Notes: generated by a model from the sequence alone, not told the origin. DNA of 64,000 nt from Algibacillus agarilyticus (GCF_003286125.1 NZ_QMED01000014.1:58207-122206), one strand, 5' to 3'. Counted from the stretch's first letter, positions 26,752 through 35,521 are shown. Program-made: numbers and translations.

Positions 26752-27795
26752 CTAGCTATCACACATTAGGTTTATCCCTATTTTTTGCAGTGCAAATACA
26801 GTTTCGGTATGAATGGGAACGTTGAGATTATTACGTTGCTGGGCTTGCCAACCTCTGGAGCCGGGTAAACGAAAAGCGGGTGCGTAATGATTTAATTGCG
26901 CAGTAAACTGTGTACTTGCCGATGTGAAGCTATTTAACGAAGTTATTGTAGGTACATGTATAGCAATAAATGTTTTACTTGAATTCGCGTCAACTCCTTT
27001 TTGTCCATCTACGCCTAGATCAATACCTGTTCTTCCCTCAGCAAGAATTGCTGTTAAGTATTCAAGCATCACTGCCAGGCTTTCTCCCTTGTACCCGGCC
27101 ATAGGTAGCACTGCGCCATCCAGTATTTTATTTGGATCTGTGGTTCTATTTCCTTGCTCGTCTATACCCCAATTATCAGGCACTTTTTGCCCATCTCGCT
27201 TTGCGGTTACTACTTTACCAACAGACGATTGAGACATGGCCATATCTAATGTGATCGGACATTCGCTATTTTGATCGGGAACAGCAAAACCTATGGGATT
27301 ATTGCCTAAGATCGCAGAGTGAGCATTGCCAAGTGTCATTGAGGGTAGGGCATTAGTGGCACATAATGCTATACACTCCTGCTTAGCCGCTCTGGCTGCA
27401 TATGCATGAGCTCTTCCCCAATGAGTGGTATTCCTTGCTACACATAGCCCAATACCGTATTTTTTAGCATTGTTTACGGCTAAATCGATCGCGTACATAG
27501 ATGAGGCGCGGCCTAAGCCATTATTGCAATCAATAATCGAACAAGCGCCTTGGTTTTTAATTAGTTTAGGTTGTGCTGTTGGCTCTAAGATCTCGGATTG
27601 AATACCTTGCGCTATTTGGCTAAGCATTTTTATTCCGTGTGAGGGAACTTCTTGCAGATCGGCCTCAAGTAATACTTGCGTTTCTAGCTCGGCAAAATTT
27701 AAGCTCGCCCCCCAATTTTGTAGGGTGTGGCTAACCATAGAGAATACAAAATCATATGAGTAATATTGAATCTCTTTTGTCTCTACATTCGGCAT
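26752..27795 (-). CDS. Ldh_2-family NAD(P)-dependent dehydrogenase (malate/lactate/2,3-diketogulonate reductase type)
   Basis: A 347-residue cytoplasmic oxidoreductase of the malate/L-lactate dehydrogenase (Ldh_2) family. Members include 2,3-diketo-L-gulonate reductase and ureidoglycolate dehydrogenase. Conserved blocks are VPSHGI, NGLGR, NTTHWGRAHAYAARAA, GNNPIGFAVP, LDMAMSQSSVGKV and LPMAGYKGESLAVMLE; the His in NTTHWG is the usual catalytic region. Beside GH105 it probably reduces a keto-acid from unsaturated uronate breakdown, though the substrate is inferred. It is the first gene of the minus-strand operon. The 683-base divergent region upstream holds two LacI-type operators, the nearer about 145 bases from this start. 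Confidence 0.82.
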   Translation of the reverse strand: MPNVETKEIQYYSYDFVFSMVSHTLQNWGASLNFAELETQVLLEADLQEVPSHGIKMLSQIAQGIQSEILEPTAQPKLIKNQGACSIIDCNNGLGRASSMYAIDLAVNNAKKYGIGLCVARNTTHWGRAHAYAARAAKQECIALCATNALPSMTLGNAHSAILGNNPIGFAVPDQNSECPITLDMAMSQSSVGKVVTAKRDGQKVPDNWGIDEQGNRTTDPNKILDGAVLPMAGYKGESLAVMLEYLTAILAEGRTGIDLGVDGQKGVDANSSKTFIAIHVPTITSLNSFTSASTQFTAQLNHYAPAFRLPGSRGWQAQQRNNLNVPIHTETVFALQKIGINLMCDS

Positions 27796-27939
27796 TTCTC
27801 GGTCTCAAATTACTAAATTTTTTACATACCTAGTAATTGAGTTTATGAACCAATCTGCTTCTAGGTAGTCGTTTCATTAAGGGTTACGTTCGTTGACTCT
27901 ATTAACCCCTGCTTAACATTTTATCAATATACACACAAA

Positions 27940-27953
27940 TGCTACCGGTGGCA
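27940..27953. promoter_or_regulatory. LacI-type palindromic operator, copy 3
   Basis: TGCTACCGGTGGCA, identical in its 14-base core to the copy upstream of uxaE. It lies about 145 bases upstream of the Ldh_2 dehydrogenase start. Confidence 0.7.
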
Positions 27954-28243
27954 ATTACTCCCCTTACATTTTGATAACTTTTAAGAATTTAAAGTAGATA
28001 AATTTGAAATTTAATTGTGTGACTCTCGTTCTTATTGCATATCTCTAACCCCTTGAAATGGCGATGAACAGCGCTCATGATTAAAATGATAAATAACCAT
28101 ATGATAAATATATATTTTTATTTTTTAGTTGGAGGTTGGTTATTTAATTACCTTACAATTAACGTTAATTTAAGATCGCGTATTGTGTTTTGTTTTTATT
28201 CGATATAGCATCTAAAAAAGAAAGGGGTTTACTCTTATTTAGA

Positions 28244-28259
28244 TTGCCACCGGTGGCAA
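28244..28259. promoter_or_regulatory. LacI-type palindromic operator, copy 4 (perfect palindrome)
   Basis: TTGCCACCGGTGGCAA is a perfect 16-base palindrome about 220 bases upstream of the DUF1549/DUF1553 gene. It is the best-formed copy and may be closest to the consensus. Confidence 0.75.
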
Positions 28260-28478
28260 AGGTTGGATTGCAAAAGACTGTATTGCCAATTGTCTAGGCT
28301 ATCGGTATTTAACATAGTGACTTAAAAACGCATGCATGTATGAATCTGTCACGCTCAGAACAACAATAATGTTGTACATAGCTAACATGCATCAGCTGTT
28401 AGTTACTTAAAAAGTAAAAACATCTTTAACGCATTGAAATTCTTTAAAAATACAAAAAATCAATAAGGATTAATTAAA

Positions 28479-30818
28479 ATGAATAAATGGCGTTTTGTGA
28501 TTTCGTTCATAATCGGCTTTGTTTTTTGCTCGCCACCATATTTGGCTAATGCCATTGAGCATACAAAAAGTGCTAAAGCGAAATTGGCATTGGCAAAATT
28601 CAAAGCCAGAAAAAATCGAGGTTGGGCTTATAAAAAGGTTAAACAAGTTAGGTTACCCAGTGTCGACGATCAAAGCTGGACGGCTTCAGGTATTGACTAC
28701 TTTATTCTGAATAAATTAGAAGAGAATAATATATCACCCTCGGAAGATGCGGCTAAAAATCAATTTATCCGCCGTGCCACGTTAGATGCTTGGGGGATGG
28801 TACCAACACCCGAAGAAGTCAATGATTTTCAGAGAGATACGTCAGATCAAGCCTACCAAAAGTTAGTCGACAGGCTTTTAGCATCTCCACGCTTTGGTGT
28901 CAGACAAGCAAGACGTTGGCTTGATTTAGCACGCTATGCTGATAGTGCGGGTTATGAAAGTGATGATACCAGAGCGAATATGTGGCGCTATCGAGACTAT
29001 GTGGTCGATGCGTTCAATCGAGATAAGCCATTTGATCAATTTATTCTTGAGCAATTAGCCGGTGATGAGCTCTGGCCCGATAATCAGGAAGCGATGATAG
29101 CGACTGGCTTTCTCGCTAGCGCGCCTGATAGTGGTACGTTCCGTGATTTTTTAATGCGAAAGTATGTGTTAGAAACGGACATGACAAACATGGTTGGTGA
29201 AACCTTGCTTGCTTCTCGTGTTGGATGTGCAAGATGTCATGACCATAAGTTTGATGATATTAGCCAAAAAGAATACTTTCAGCTGCAATCATTTTTTGTA
29301 AACTCGGCATCGCATGAAGAGCTTGTGCTCCAGCCTGGAACAGAAACTCAGTGGGACATCGAATACCAAAAGCAGCAAGTCATATACGATGAAGCAACCT
29401 TAGCTATACGTCATCAGCAAACATCTATACTGGATCAAATTCGAGAAGAGGGGTTTGCTTGGCGTCGAGGGCGCTATTTCCCGAATGCCAGAGCATCAAT
29501 CTATAAGCCGAGAGATGAATGGACGCCGCTCGATCGTTGGGTGAATCAAAGAGCTGACTTTGTCGAGGTCGATGCGCAAATTATGCGTTATTTACGAGCG
29601 ACTCAAACAGAAGAACATGCAGCATATAAACCCATCTATGCTGGGTTATGGAAAGAATATCAAAAGCTACAAGCCCAGGTCGATGAGTTTAAGCATCTTA
29701 AGCCTAAAAGAGGTTCAACATCCTATACGGCAATTTCTGATGTGGGCGCTGAGCCTGGCAAGACCTATATTAGGTACAGTGGCATTCATGAACGACCAAC
29801 AGTAGCGGTTGAGCCTGCCATTCCGTCACTATGGGACAGCAAAGCTAAGTTAGATATCCAACCAACAGAAAACTCGACCGGACGACGTTCGTCTTTAGCT
29901 GAGTGGATCGCAAATAAAAATAATCCCCTTACAGCTCGTGTATTTGTAAATCGCATATGGTCGCACTATTTTGAGTCAGGCATTGCGGCAAATGTGGGTG
30001 ACTTCGGTAGGGCAGGGTCTCCACCTACTCATCCCAAGCTACTTGATTATTTAGCTTATAATTTTATGGAAAATGGTTGGAGCGTGAAGTCACTTATTCG
30101 CGAGATCATGTTATCTCGCACCTACAGACAAGCATCTATTGAAAGGCCAGAATTAAACAGCCTGGATCCGAAAAATCAATTATTGGCGGTTTATCCACGT
30201 AAAAGGTTGGATGCCGAACAAGTCCGTGACTCATTGTTATATGTGTCGGGTCAGTTAGATGAAACATATGGCGGGCCTGCGGTTTTTCCTAAAATGCCGG
30301 ATCATATGGTTAAAGGTAATAAATTCTGGGAGGCTGATGCCCCTGCATCCGATAGTAAACGCCGTAGTATTTATACATTTGTTCGCCGAGGTTTACCTTA
30401 TGCATTCACGTCAGTATTTGATTCTGCAGCAGCAAATAATCCTCACTTAGAGAGAGACGTTAGTACAACACCTTTACAAGCGCTGGCCGTATTAAACAGT
30501 GAAGAAGTCTTTAGCTGGTCGCAGTCTTTAGCCGGTCGCATCATCAATGAAGTCGGTATGGAGGGCAACGACAAGTTTAAACGTTTATATGAAATTCTTT
30601 TTTCACGATTGCCCTCGCGCATTGAAATCAAACAACTGAAAAAATTCTTAACTGAGCAAGAATCACTCGTGATTGAAAAAAGTTGGTCTGATCAATTTGC
30701 TATTGCGGTTCCTACAGGCGTAGACGCCGTCACTAAGCTCAACCCAATCAAAGCTTCTGCTTTTGTTGATTTAGTGCATGCAATGTCAAACTCAAATGAG
30801 TTTATTTATCGATTTTAG
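28479..30818 (+). CDS. DUF1549/DUF1553 (PSD1-type) protein with haem-c motif
   Basis: A 779-residue secreted protein (signal peptide ending YLANA) of the kind abundant in Planctomycetes and rare in Gammaproteobacteria. It has the DUF1549 domain (about 65-275: ASGIDYFILNKLEEN, FIRRATLDAWGMVPTPEEV, LLASPRFGVRQARRWLDLARYADS) and DUF1553 (about 480-740: SLAEWIANKNNPLTARVFVNRIW, LSRTYRQAS, RKRLDAEQVRDSLLYVSGQLD). A CxxCH motif, Cys250-Ala-Arg-Cys253-His254, sits in the conserved CARCHDHKFDDI block. The usual N-terminal cytochrome domain is absent. It is the first gene of a five-gene redox operon. The activity is unknown; haem attachment and periplasmic oxidation are inferred. Confidence 0.88.
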   Translation: MNKWRFVISFIIGFVFCSPPYLANAIEHTKSAKAKLALAKFKARKNRGWAYKKVKQVRLPSVDDQSWTASGIDYFILNKLEENNISPSEDAAKNQFIRRATLDAWGMVPTPEEVNDFQRDTSDQAYQKLVDRLLASPRFGVRQARRWLDLARYADSAGYESDDTRANMWRYRDYVVDAFNRDKPFDQFILEQLAGDELWPDNQEAMIATGFLASAPDSGTFRDFLMRKYVLETDMTNMVGETLLASRVGCARCHDHKFDDISQKEYFQLQSFFVNSASHEELVLQPGTETQWDIEYQKQQVIYDEATLAIRHQQTSILDQIREEGFAWRRGRYFPNARASIYKPRDEWTPLDRWVNQRADFVEVDAQIMRYLRATQTEEHAAYKPIYAGLWKEYQKLQAQVDEFKHLKPKRGSTSYTAISDVGAEPGKTYIRYSGIHERPTVAVEPAIPSLWDSKAKLDIQPTENSTGRRSSLAEWIANKNNPLTARVFVNRIWSHYFESGIAANVGDFGRAGSPPTHPKLLDYLAYNFMENGWSVKSLIREIMLSRTYRQASIERPELNSLDPKNQLLAVYPRKRLDAEQVRDSLLYVSGQLDETYGGPAVFPKMPDHMVKGNKFWEADAPASDSKRRSIYTFVRRGLPYAFTSVFDSAAANNPHLERDVSTTPLQALAVLNSEEVFSWSQSLAGRIINEVGMEGNDKFKRLYEILFSRLPSRIEIKQLKKFLTEQESLVIEKSWSDQFAIAVPTGVDAVTKLNPIKASAFVDLVHAMSNSNEFIYRF

Positions 30819-30914
30819 ACTTGGTTTGTAGATCAAGCTATGGATATTTTTTAAGAGAGCTAATAAATCTCACGTTAGCTTCGAGTTAAACATTACAACA
30901 ATAAGAGATGGTTT

Positions 30915-32363
30915 ATGAATAAAAATCGCCGAAGTTTTATTAAAAATGGCAGCCTTGGTCTCGGGGCCGCCGCTACATCCGGTTTAATGCCGGGTGTCGG
31001 TTTACCGGGAGTGTCGACTGCTTTTGCGTCGGAGTTAGCCGAACCATTAGCGCCGAAACAACCACATTATCCGGGTAAAGTAAAATCAGTCATTTGGTTG
31101 CATCAAAATGGCGCGCCTAGCTCAATGGACTTGTTTGACCGTAAACCTATGTTAGAAAAAATGGCTGGCAAACCGATCCCGCCATCGTTTCTCGAGGGTT
31201 TAACCGTCGCCACTAAAGGTGGGTTAGGGAACTTATGGGTCGATAAAAATCGAACATGGAAGCAATATGGTGAGAGCGGAGCCTGGTTCTCAGATTTATT
31301 GCCTAACCTAGCTAAGCACGCAGATGATATGACGTTCATTAAATCAAGCAAAACCATAGGTGCAACCCACAATATATCGATTATAAAGTTGAATACTGGG
31401 GAGCTGACACCAGGTAGGCCATCGCTAGGTGCTTGGGTATCTTATGCCTTGGGGTCGGGTAATCCTGACTTGCCCTCTTACATAGTTATGTATAATCGCA
31501 GCCAACCACGAGGAGGCCCTGTTAACTGGAGTTCAGGTTTTTTACCCGCAGCGTATCAGGGCACGACTTTCTTATCGGGCTCTTCACCGATACTTTTCTT
31601 GAATAGGCCTGATTTAGTCTCCGCTGCTCAGCAAAAAAACTCGTTAGAGTTGTTAAGAAACCTAGACATTAAAGGTTTAGCACAAAGGCATTCAGATACA
31701 GAGCTTCAGGCCAGAATCCGCTCTTATGAGCTAGCCGAAAGAATGCAGTATGCAGCACCTGAAGCAGTAGACCTTGGAAAAGAATCTGAGGCAACGAAAG
31801 AAATGTACGGTTTAAATGACTCGACGAGTAAAGGCTATGGTAATTTATTGTTAAGAGCCAGACGTTTGGTGGAGCGCGGTGTTAAGTTCATACACATTGT
31901 AAGCGGTAGCCCAGAGGGTGAGACTCAGGTTGTCGATTGGGATGCTCACTCAAATTTACCAAGAAATCACGGAATTATGGCGAAGATGGTCGACAAACCC
32001 ATCGCAGGCTTATTGACGGATCTAAAAGCTAGAGGTTTATTGGATACAACCTTGGTTGTTTGGGCATCTGAATTTGGTCGTACGCCATGGGGAGAGTCTG
32101 GCAATGGGCGAGATCATAACCCATGGGGATATACACAATGGATGGCTGGCGGCGGTCTTAAAAAAGGTTTCAGCTATGGCGAGACTGACGAATTGGGGCT
32201 GAAAGTTGCAGATCCAAGCTTTGCGGTTGATACCTATGATATTCACGCCACGGTTTTACACCTACTTGGTTTGGATCATTTACGCACTACTTATGTACAC
32301 AATGGGCGGGCTGAACGGCCTACGGTTAACTTTGGCAAAATAGTGACAGATATTCTCGCTTAA
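30915..32363 (+). CDS. DUF1501 protein, Tat-exported, sulfatase-like fold
   Basis: A 482-residue protein with a twin-arginine signal (NRRSFIK, then a Gly/Ala-rich stretch), so exported folded to the periplasm, usually a sign of a bound cofactor or metal. The DUF1501 family has an alkaline-phosphatase/sulfatase-like core. Seen here are VIWLHQNGAPSSMDLFD, MTFIKSSKTIGATHNIS, WVSYALGSGNPDLPSYIVM, VDWDAHSNLPRNHG, WASEFGRTPWG and GRDHNPWGYTQWMAGGG. In Planctomycetes it is almost always paired with DUF1549/DUF1553, as here, 96 bases downstream. No enzymatic activity has been established for the pair to my knowledge. Confidence 0.88.
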   Translation: MNKNRRSFIKNGSLGLGAAATSGLMPGVGLPGVSTAFASELAEPLAPKQPHYPGKVKSVIWLHQNGAPSSMDLFDRKPMLEKMAGKPIPPSFLEGLTVATKGGLGNLWVDKNRTWKQYGESGAWFSDLLPNLAKHADDMTFIKSSKTIGATHNISIIKLNTGELTPGRPSLGAWVSYALGSGNPDLPSYIVMYNRSQPRGGPVNWSSGFLPAAYQGTTFLSGSSPILFLNRPDLVSAAQQKNSLELLRNLDIKGLAQRHSDTELQARIRSYELAERMQYAAPEAVDLGKESEATKEMYGLNDSTSKGYGNLLLRARRLVERGVKFIHIVSGSPEGETQVVDWDAHSNLPRNHGIMAKMVDKPIAGLLTDLKARGLLDTTLVVWASEFGRTPWGESGNGRDHNPWGYTQWMAGGGLKKGFSYGETDELGLKVADPSFAVDTYDIHATVLHLLGLDHLRTTYVHNGRAERPTVNFGKIVTDILA

Positions 32364-32382
32364 TTGATTTTAGGGTTAAAAA

Positions 32383-32808
32383 ATGAATATAAAAAATCAA
32401 TTTACCGGCCTGAATAAGGTGATCCGAACAACGACTATCTTAATTAGTTTCTGTTGTGGGTTAGTGTTTAGCAGTTATGCTGAAGACCAAACGCCTGATT
32501 TGGGCATTGATATCGATTTAATGAATTTTATGGAAGAGACGAATGATAGTTTAACGTCCAATATATCGTTAATGAACAGGGACGGCGCATTGGAAGATGT
32601 TGTTTTGTTGAATGAGCTATTTGTCATGCTAGAGGAGCATTTTGCCGAAATAGGTGATTACCCTGAGGGAGCTCGTTTAGCGAAAAAAAGTACAACTTTG
32701 ACTGCTCAGTTAAACGACGCTATCACGACTGATAACTATAACAATGCAACAAAGCTAGGCATTGAACTATCGAATGCCTGCAAGTCGTGCCATGAAAAAT
32801 TTAAGTAA
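32383..32808 (+). CDS. Small secreted cytochrome c (C-terminal CxxCH, cytochrome c-prime-like)
   Basis: A 141-residue protein with an N-terminal signal (GLVFSSYAED) and one haem-c motif at the extreme C-terminus, Cys133-Lys-Ser-Cys136-His137. The predicted helical body and terminal haem match class II (cytochrome c-prime) folds. It starts 19 bases after the DUF1501 stop, so belongs to the operon. The likely role is accepting or passing electrons in the periplasm; redox partners are inferred from the gene order. Confidence 0.78.
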   Translation: MNIKNQFTGLNKVIRTTTILISFCCGLVFSSYAEDQTPDLGIDIDLMNFMEETNDSLTSNISLMNRDGALEDVVLLNELFVMLEEHFAEIGDYPEGARLAKKSTTLTAQLNDAITTDNYNNATKLGIELSNACKSCHEKFK

Positions 32809-33005
32809 AAAACATTAACTCAATGCCCCGTATGCTGCTAGAGGTAGGGTGCAATTACCACATGATTTAACAATCGAGTCTGATCGTCTCGTTAACATTT
32901 TTAATTCTATAACTATGGGCGTTGTTTAGCGCGATTGAACACGCAGTGTTCACCACCACTTTTGTTTAACGATACTGGGATTTAGATTGATGGAGCCAAA
33001 AACAT

Positions 33006-33497
33006 ATGAACAATAGAAAACGCTCATTACGAGCAGCCAGCGCGACTTTGGCACTGGTCACACTTATTTTTGCTAGTATTACGCAAGCTAAGTCGCAGAG
33101 GTCGTTAGCCGGTTTAAACATGATCAAAGAACGGCAGGCCGCATTTGTACTCATCCAAAGTAACTTTAAGTTTTTAGGTGATGTAGCACGCGGTAGAGTT
33201 GATGCGACAACAGAGAAGATTGAAGTACATGCTAGTCGTTTAGCTTATTTTAGTAAGCTATTAAATGAATCATTTCACAAAGTGTCTAATTTGGGAGCCC
33301 CACATACAAAAACGACAGAAAGAGCGTGGAGTGAGTCACAAGAATTCAATAGTATGATGTCGGATTTTCAACGCAACACTGAGAATTTAGCGTTACTTGC
33401 TTCATCGGATAATTTTGATCATAAGTCGTTTCGACGTGCAACTGCACAGGTTGGGAAAGACTGTAAAGCATGCCACAGACAATACAAAGCCAGATAA
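33006..33497 (+). CDS. Second small cytochrome c (class II-like)
   Basis: A 163-residue protein with signal peptide (ASITQAKS) and C-terminal haem motif Cys153-Lys-Ala-Cys156-His157. The size and helical layout match the preceding cytochrome, although overall identity looks low. ATG preceded by GATGGAG. A gap of 197 bases without a gene separates it from the first cytochrome. Its 3' end overlaps the proposed start of the cytochrome b561 gene. Probably an electron carrier between the DUF1549/DUF1501 proteins and the membrane b-type cytochrome (inference). Confidence 0.78.
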   Translation: MNNRKRSLRAASATLALVTLIFASITQAKSQRSLAGLNMIKERQAAFVLIQSNFKFLGDVARGRVDATTEKIEVHASRLAYFSKLLNESFHKVSNLGAPHTKTTERAWSESQEFNSMMSDFQRNTENLALLASSDNFDHKSFRRATAQVGKDCKACHRQYKAR

Positions 33498-34228
33498 GCG
33501 ACAGTTGTGCGGATCCAGAATTAATGAATACTGATATCAAGCTACACATCCAGATTACGGGTGCGACACCTCGCAATATTTTAGTCTGGGATATTCCAGT
33601 TAGGGTTATTCATTGGTTGTTAGTCGTCATGATGATAATAGCCTATTCAACCCATCTGTTGGGTTACGATTACTATGAATATCATGTTTGGTCTGGGTAT
33701 TGCGTATGTGTATTAGTAGCTTTTAGGATTGTTTGGGGGATAGTGGGTACCTATCACGCTAGGTTCATTAACTTTATTAAAGGTCCAAAAAGTACTTATC
33801 ACTATCTACGAAAGATATCCCACAAAGAAAGTAAGACTTATATGGGACATAATCCTTTAGGCGCATTAATGGTTGTTGCTCTATTGGCTGGGCTTTTAGT
33901 CCAATCAATCACGGGATTGTTTGCTAATGACGAAGTATTTAATGTTGGCCCACTCTACCTGTATATTGATGAAGAGTTAAGTTTACAATTGACCTCCCTG
34001 CACCGGCTGTTATTTTATTGGATATTTGCCGCGGTAGTGATACACATATTGGCAATATTTTTACATAGAGTGTTAAAAGGCGAGCAGTTGGCCAAAGCCA
34101 TGCTAACAGGGAAAAAATTGACTTATTTGCATAATGAGTCGAGTATCCCATCTTCTAAACTTAAACTCGCCTTAGCCATTTTATTGGTTATTTTAGTCGG
34201 GTTTATTAGCCTTATACAGCTTGCGTAA
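33470..34228 (+). CDS. Cytochrome b561-type membrane electron carrier
   Basis: A 252-residue membrane protein with four main transmembrane segments and a fifth near the C-terminus, of the bacterial cytochrome b561/Ni-Fe hydrogenase b-subunit family. Haem-b ligand candidates are the His residues in VIHWLLVV, YHVWSGY, LTSLHRLLFYW and VVIHILAIFLHR. The start at 33470 overlaps the cytochrome c gene by 28 bases; an alternative ATG at 33524 avoids the overlap. This carrier would link the periplasmic cytochromes to the quinone pool, completing a plausible electron path for the operon. A 32-base palindrome follows. Confidence 0.85.
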   Translation: MPQTIQSQISDSCADPELMNTDIKLHIQITGATPRNILVWDIPVRVIHWLLVVMMIIAYSTHLLGYDYYEYHVWSGYCVCVLVAFRIVWGIVGTYHARFINFIKGPKSTYHYLRKISHKESKTYMGHNPLGALMVVALLAGLLVQSITGLFANDEVFNVGPLYLYIDEELSLQLTSLHRLLFYWIFAAVVIHILAIFLHRVLKGEQLAKAMLTGKKLTYLHNESSIPSSKLKLALAILLVILVGFISLIQLA

Positions 34229-34246
34229 AAAAGTAATCACTGGGTT

Positions 34247-34278
34247 AAAGCATTAGGGCAATATTGCCCTAATGCTTT
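34247..34278 (+). terminator. Perfect 32-base palindrome after cytochrome b561
   Basis: Arms AAAGCATTAGGGCAAT and ATTGCCCTAATGCTTT meet without spacer. It sits 19 bases after the b561 stop and is the likely operon terminator, although the T-tract after it is short (CTTTATAAATT). It also overlaps the end of the minus-strand LamG remnant. Confidence 0.6.
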
Positions 34279-34557
34279 ATAAATTGTGTTGGCGCAATTG
34301 CTTTATGGGAAAATCGGATTTTAGCAATTGCCCCATTAAACCAATATACTGAATTAAGTCTAGCGCCAATTGAGGTTTTTGCAGATTTAGCAATAGGTTT
34401 ATAGGTAATTATGCCTTGTAACTCTCTATTGTCGTTAACATAGGTGGTAAATTACTCATCTTTATAAGTAATGGCTACGTGAAACCATTTATTGACCGGG
34501 TGTACCAAAGTTTCATCTCACTTAGTTAAGGTGAGAGTAATGTTACGCGAGACGAAC
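34269..34557 (-). pseudogene. LamG/concanavalin-like domain remnant with in-frame stops
   Basis: The minus strand reads as the C-terminal part of a LamG-type carbohydrate-binding domain: NITLTLTK, stop, DETLVHPVNKWFHVAITYKDE, stop, FTTYVNDNRELQG, then SIGARLNSVYWFNGAIAKIRFS and APTQFIKH before the final stop. Two in-frame stops (after TLTK and after YKDE) and no start show it is dead. Such domains end secreted glycosidases and sulfatases, so it is probably the tail of a lost polysaccharide-degradation gene. Confidence 0.7.
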
Positions 34558-34591
34558 CTCATTTAAAGATGGCCTAAAATGATCGCTTACT

Positions 34592-35125
34592 TTATTTTCT
34601 ATCTAAAACACATTCAGCTAGTGTTTTAAAAGGAAACGGCAAAACAGTTGCGGATTTATTCCTAACATAATAAGTAGCTGTAAGCTCAACGCATTTTTTC
34701 TTTAAGTAATCAGGCCCATCTAGAAATCTAACATGGTTGAATTGGCCTCGACTAAACTTGAAACCACCTTTCGGCATACCAACAAAATATGCCGAATGCT
34801 CTGCGTCATAAAAATGCCCAGTTTGTGATTCTAAATACTCGTTATGCTGACCTTTTAAAGAATAATTTAGCAGTACACCTGTTTCTTCAAAATATTCATC
34901 AAATAACTGTTTCTCTGCATTTGAACGGTATTTTATTTCTGCTTTTTTAAAGTCGTTTTTATAAATAAATTCAGAACACAAAAATGTTGAATAATTAATA
35001 TCTGCTGCATTTTGAGCATAGCCAAAACTATGTTGAAAATTCTCTTTTGGAAATTGAGGTGAATCAGCCCTTAATCGCAATGTTCCTTTTGCTCTATAAT
35101 CAGGAAACTTAACATTATATAACCA
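34592..35125 (-). other. Unrecognised open frame, possibly a gene fragment
   Basis: Open for 178 codons (first in-frame start candidate is a TTG at 35080) with no clear ribosome site. The product (DYRAKGTLRLRADSPQFP through FLCSEFIYKNDFKKAEIKY to FKTLAECVLDRK) looks protein-like and aromatic-rich, but I recognise no family. Its upstream end overlaps the TniQ fragment in another frame, suggesting the two were joined by deletion and that this is the 3' part of some gene. Function unknown. Confidence 0.35.
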
Positions 35126-35199
35126 TTACAATCCGCAAGCCTCATGATGTAGCTTTCTAGAGATTCATCAGGAAATGGTAAAGGCCTAATAAGTAGCAA
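35071..35199 (-). pseudogene. TniQ N-terminal fragment (Tn7-like/Tn5053-like transposition protein)
   Basis: A 43-codon minus-strand frame reads LLIRPLPFPDESLESY followed by IMRLADCNGY, the N-terminal signature of TniQ/TnsD target-selection proteins (RPxPxxDESLxSxxxRxAxxNGY). After about 30 residues the similarity ends and the frame stops. No zinc-finger or C-terminal part remains, and no tnsA, tnsB or tnsC is visible. It marks a former transposon at the border of the metal island. Confidence 0.6.
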
Positions 35200-35521
35200 A
35201 TCAGTAAATCACATTAAACAATCACTGTATTTAATTTAACCTAACATTAAAGATTATTCCAAGTTATCAGCTAAATATGTTAACTGAAATAAATCTAGCT
35301 TTAGTTGTTTCACTCGATAACATTTTTACTGGCGTATAAGGCACCATGGCCTCACTCAAAAAAGTTACATTAAGATTACTTTTAAATTTCACGTACACTT
35401 TTAGCTATATTCAACTTTTAAAGTAAATCCTGAGTAATTGATGGATGTAATAAAATTTAAAAGCTAAGTATTTTATATATTGAATAGTATAAAATTGACA
35501 ATGTTATCGATTGGAGGCCTC
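35200..35521. other. AT-rich gap without a recognised gene
   Basis: About 320 bases between the TniQ fragment and the MbcA/ParS-like gene. No open frame of note, repeat or promoter can be supported beyond the TTGGAGG ribosome site of the next gene. Confidence 0.4.

Larger units (their letters stand above)
27796..28478. promoter_or_regulatory. Divergent regulatory region with two LacI-type operators
   Basis: These 683 AT-rich bases separate the Ldh_2-GH105 operon from the DUF1549/DUF1501 redox operon and contain no convincing gene. Two operator palindromes lie 290-odd bases apart (27940 and 28244), one nearer each operon, a spacing that would permit repression looping or separate control. The plus-strand gene begins after CAATAAGGATTAATTAAA. 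Confidence 0.6.

Noticed and set aside
26738-26753. GCGAAACGGTTTGC-like partial palindrome upstream of GH105
   Set aside because: Arms mismatch at several positions and the motif is not repeated elsewhere in the window.
35071-35199. TniQ fragment as part of a CRISPR-associated transposon
   Set aside because: No cas genes, repeat-spacer units or tnsABC are visible; only the N-terminal TniQ signature remains.
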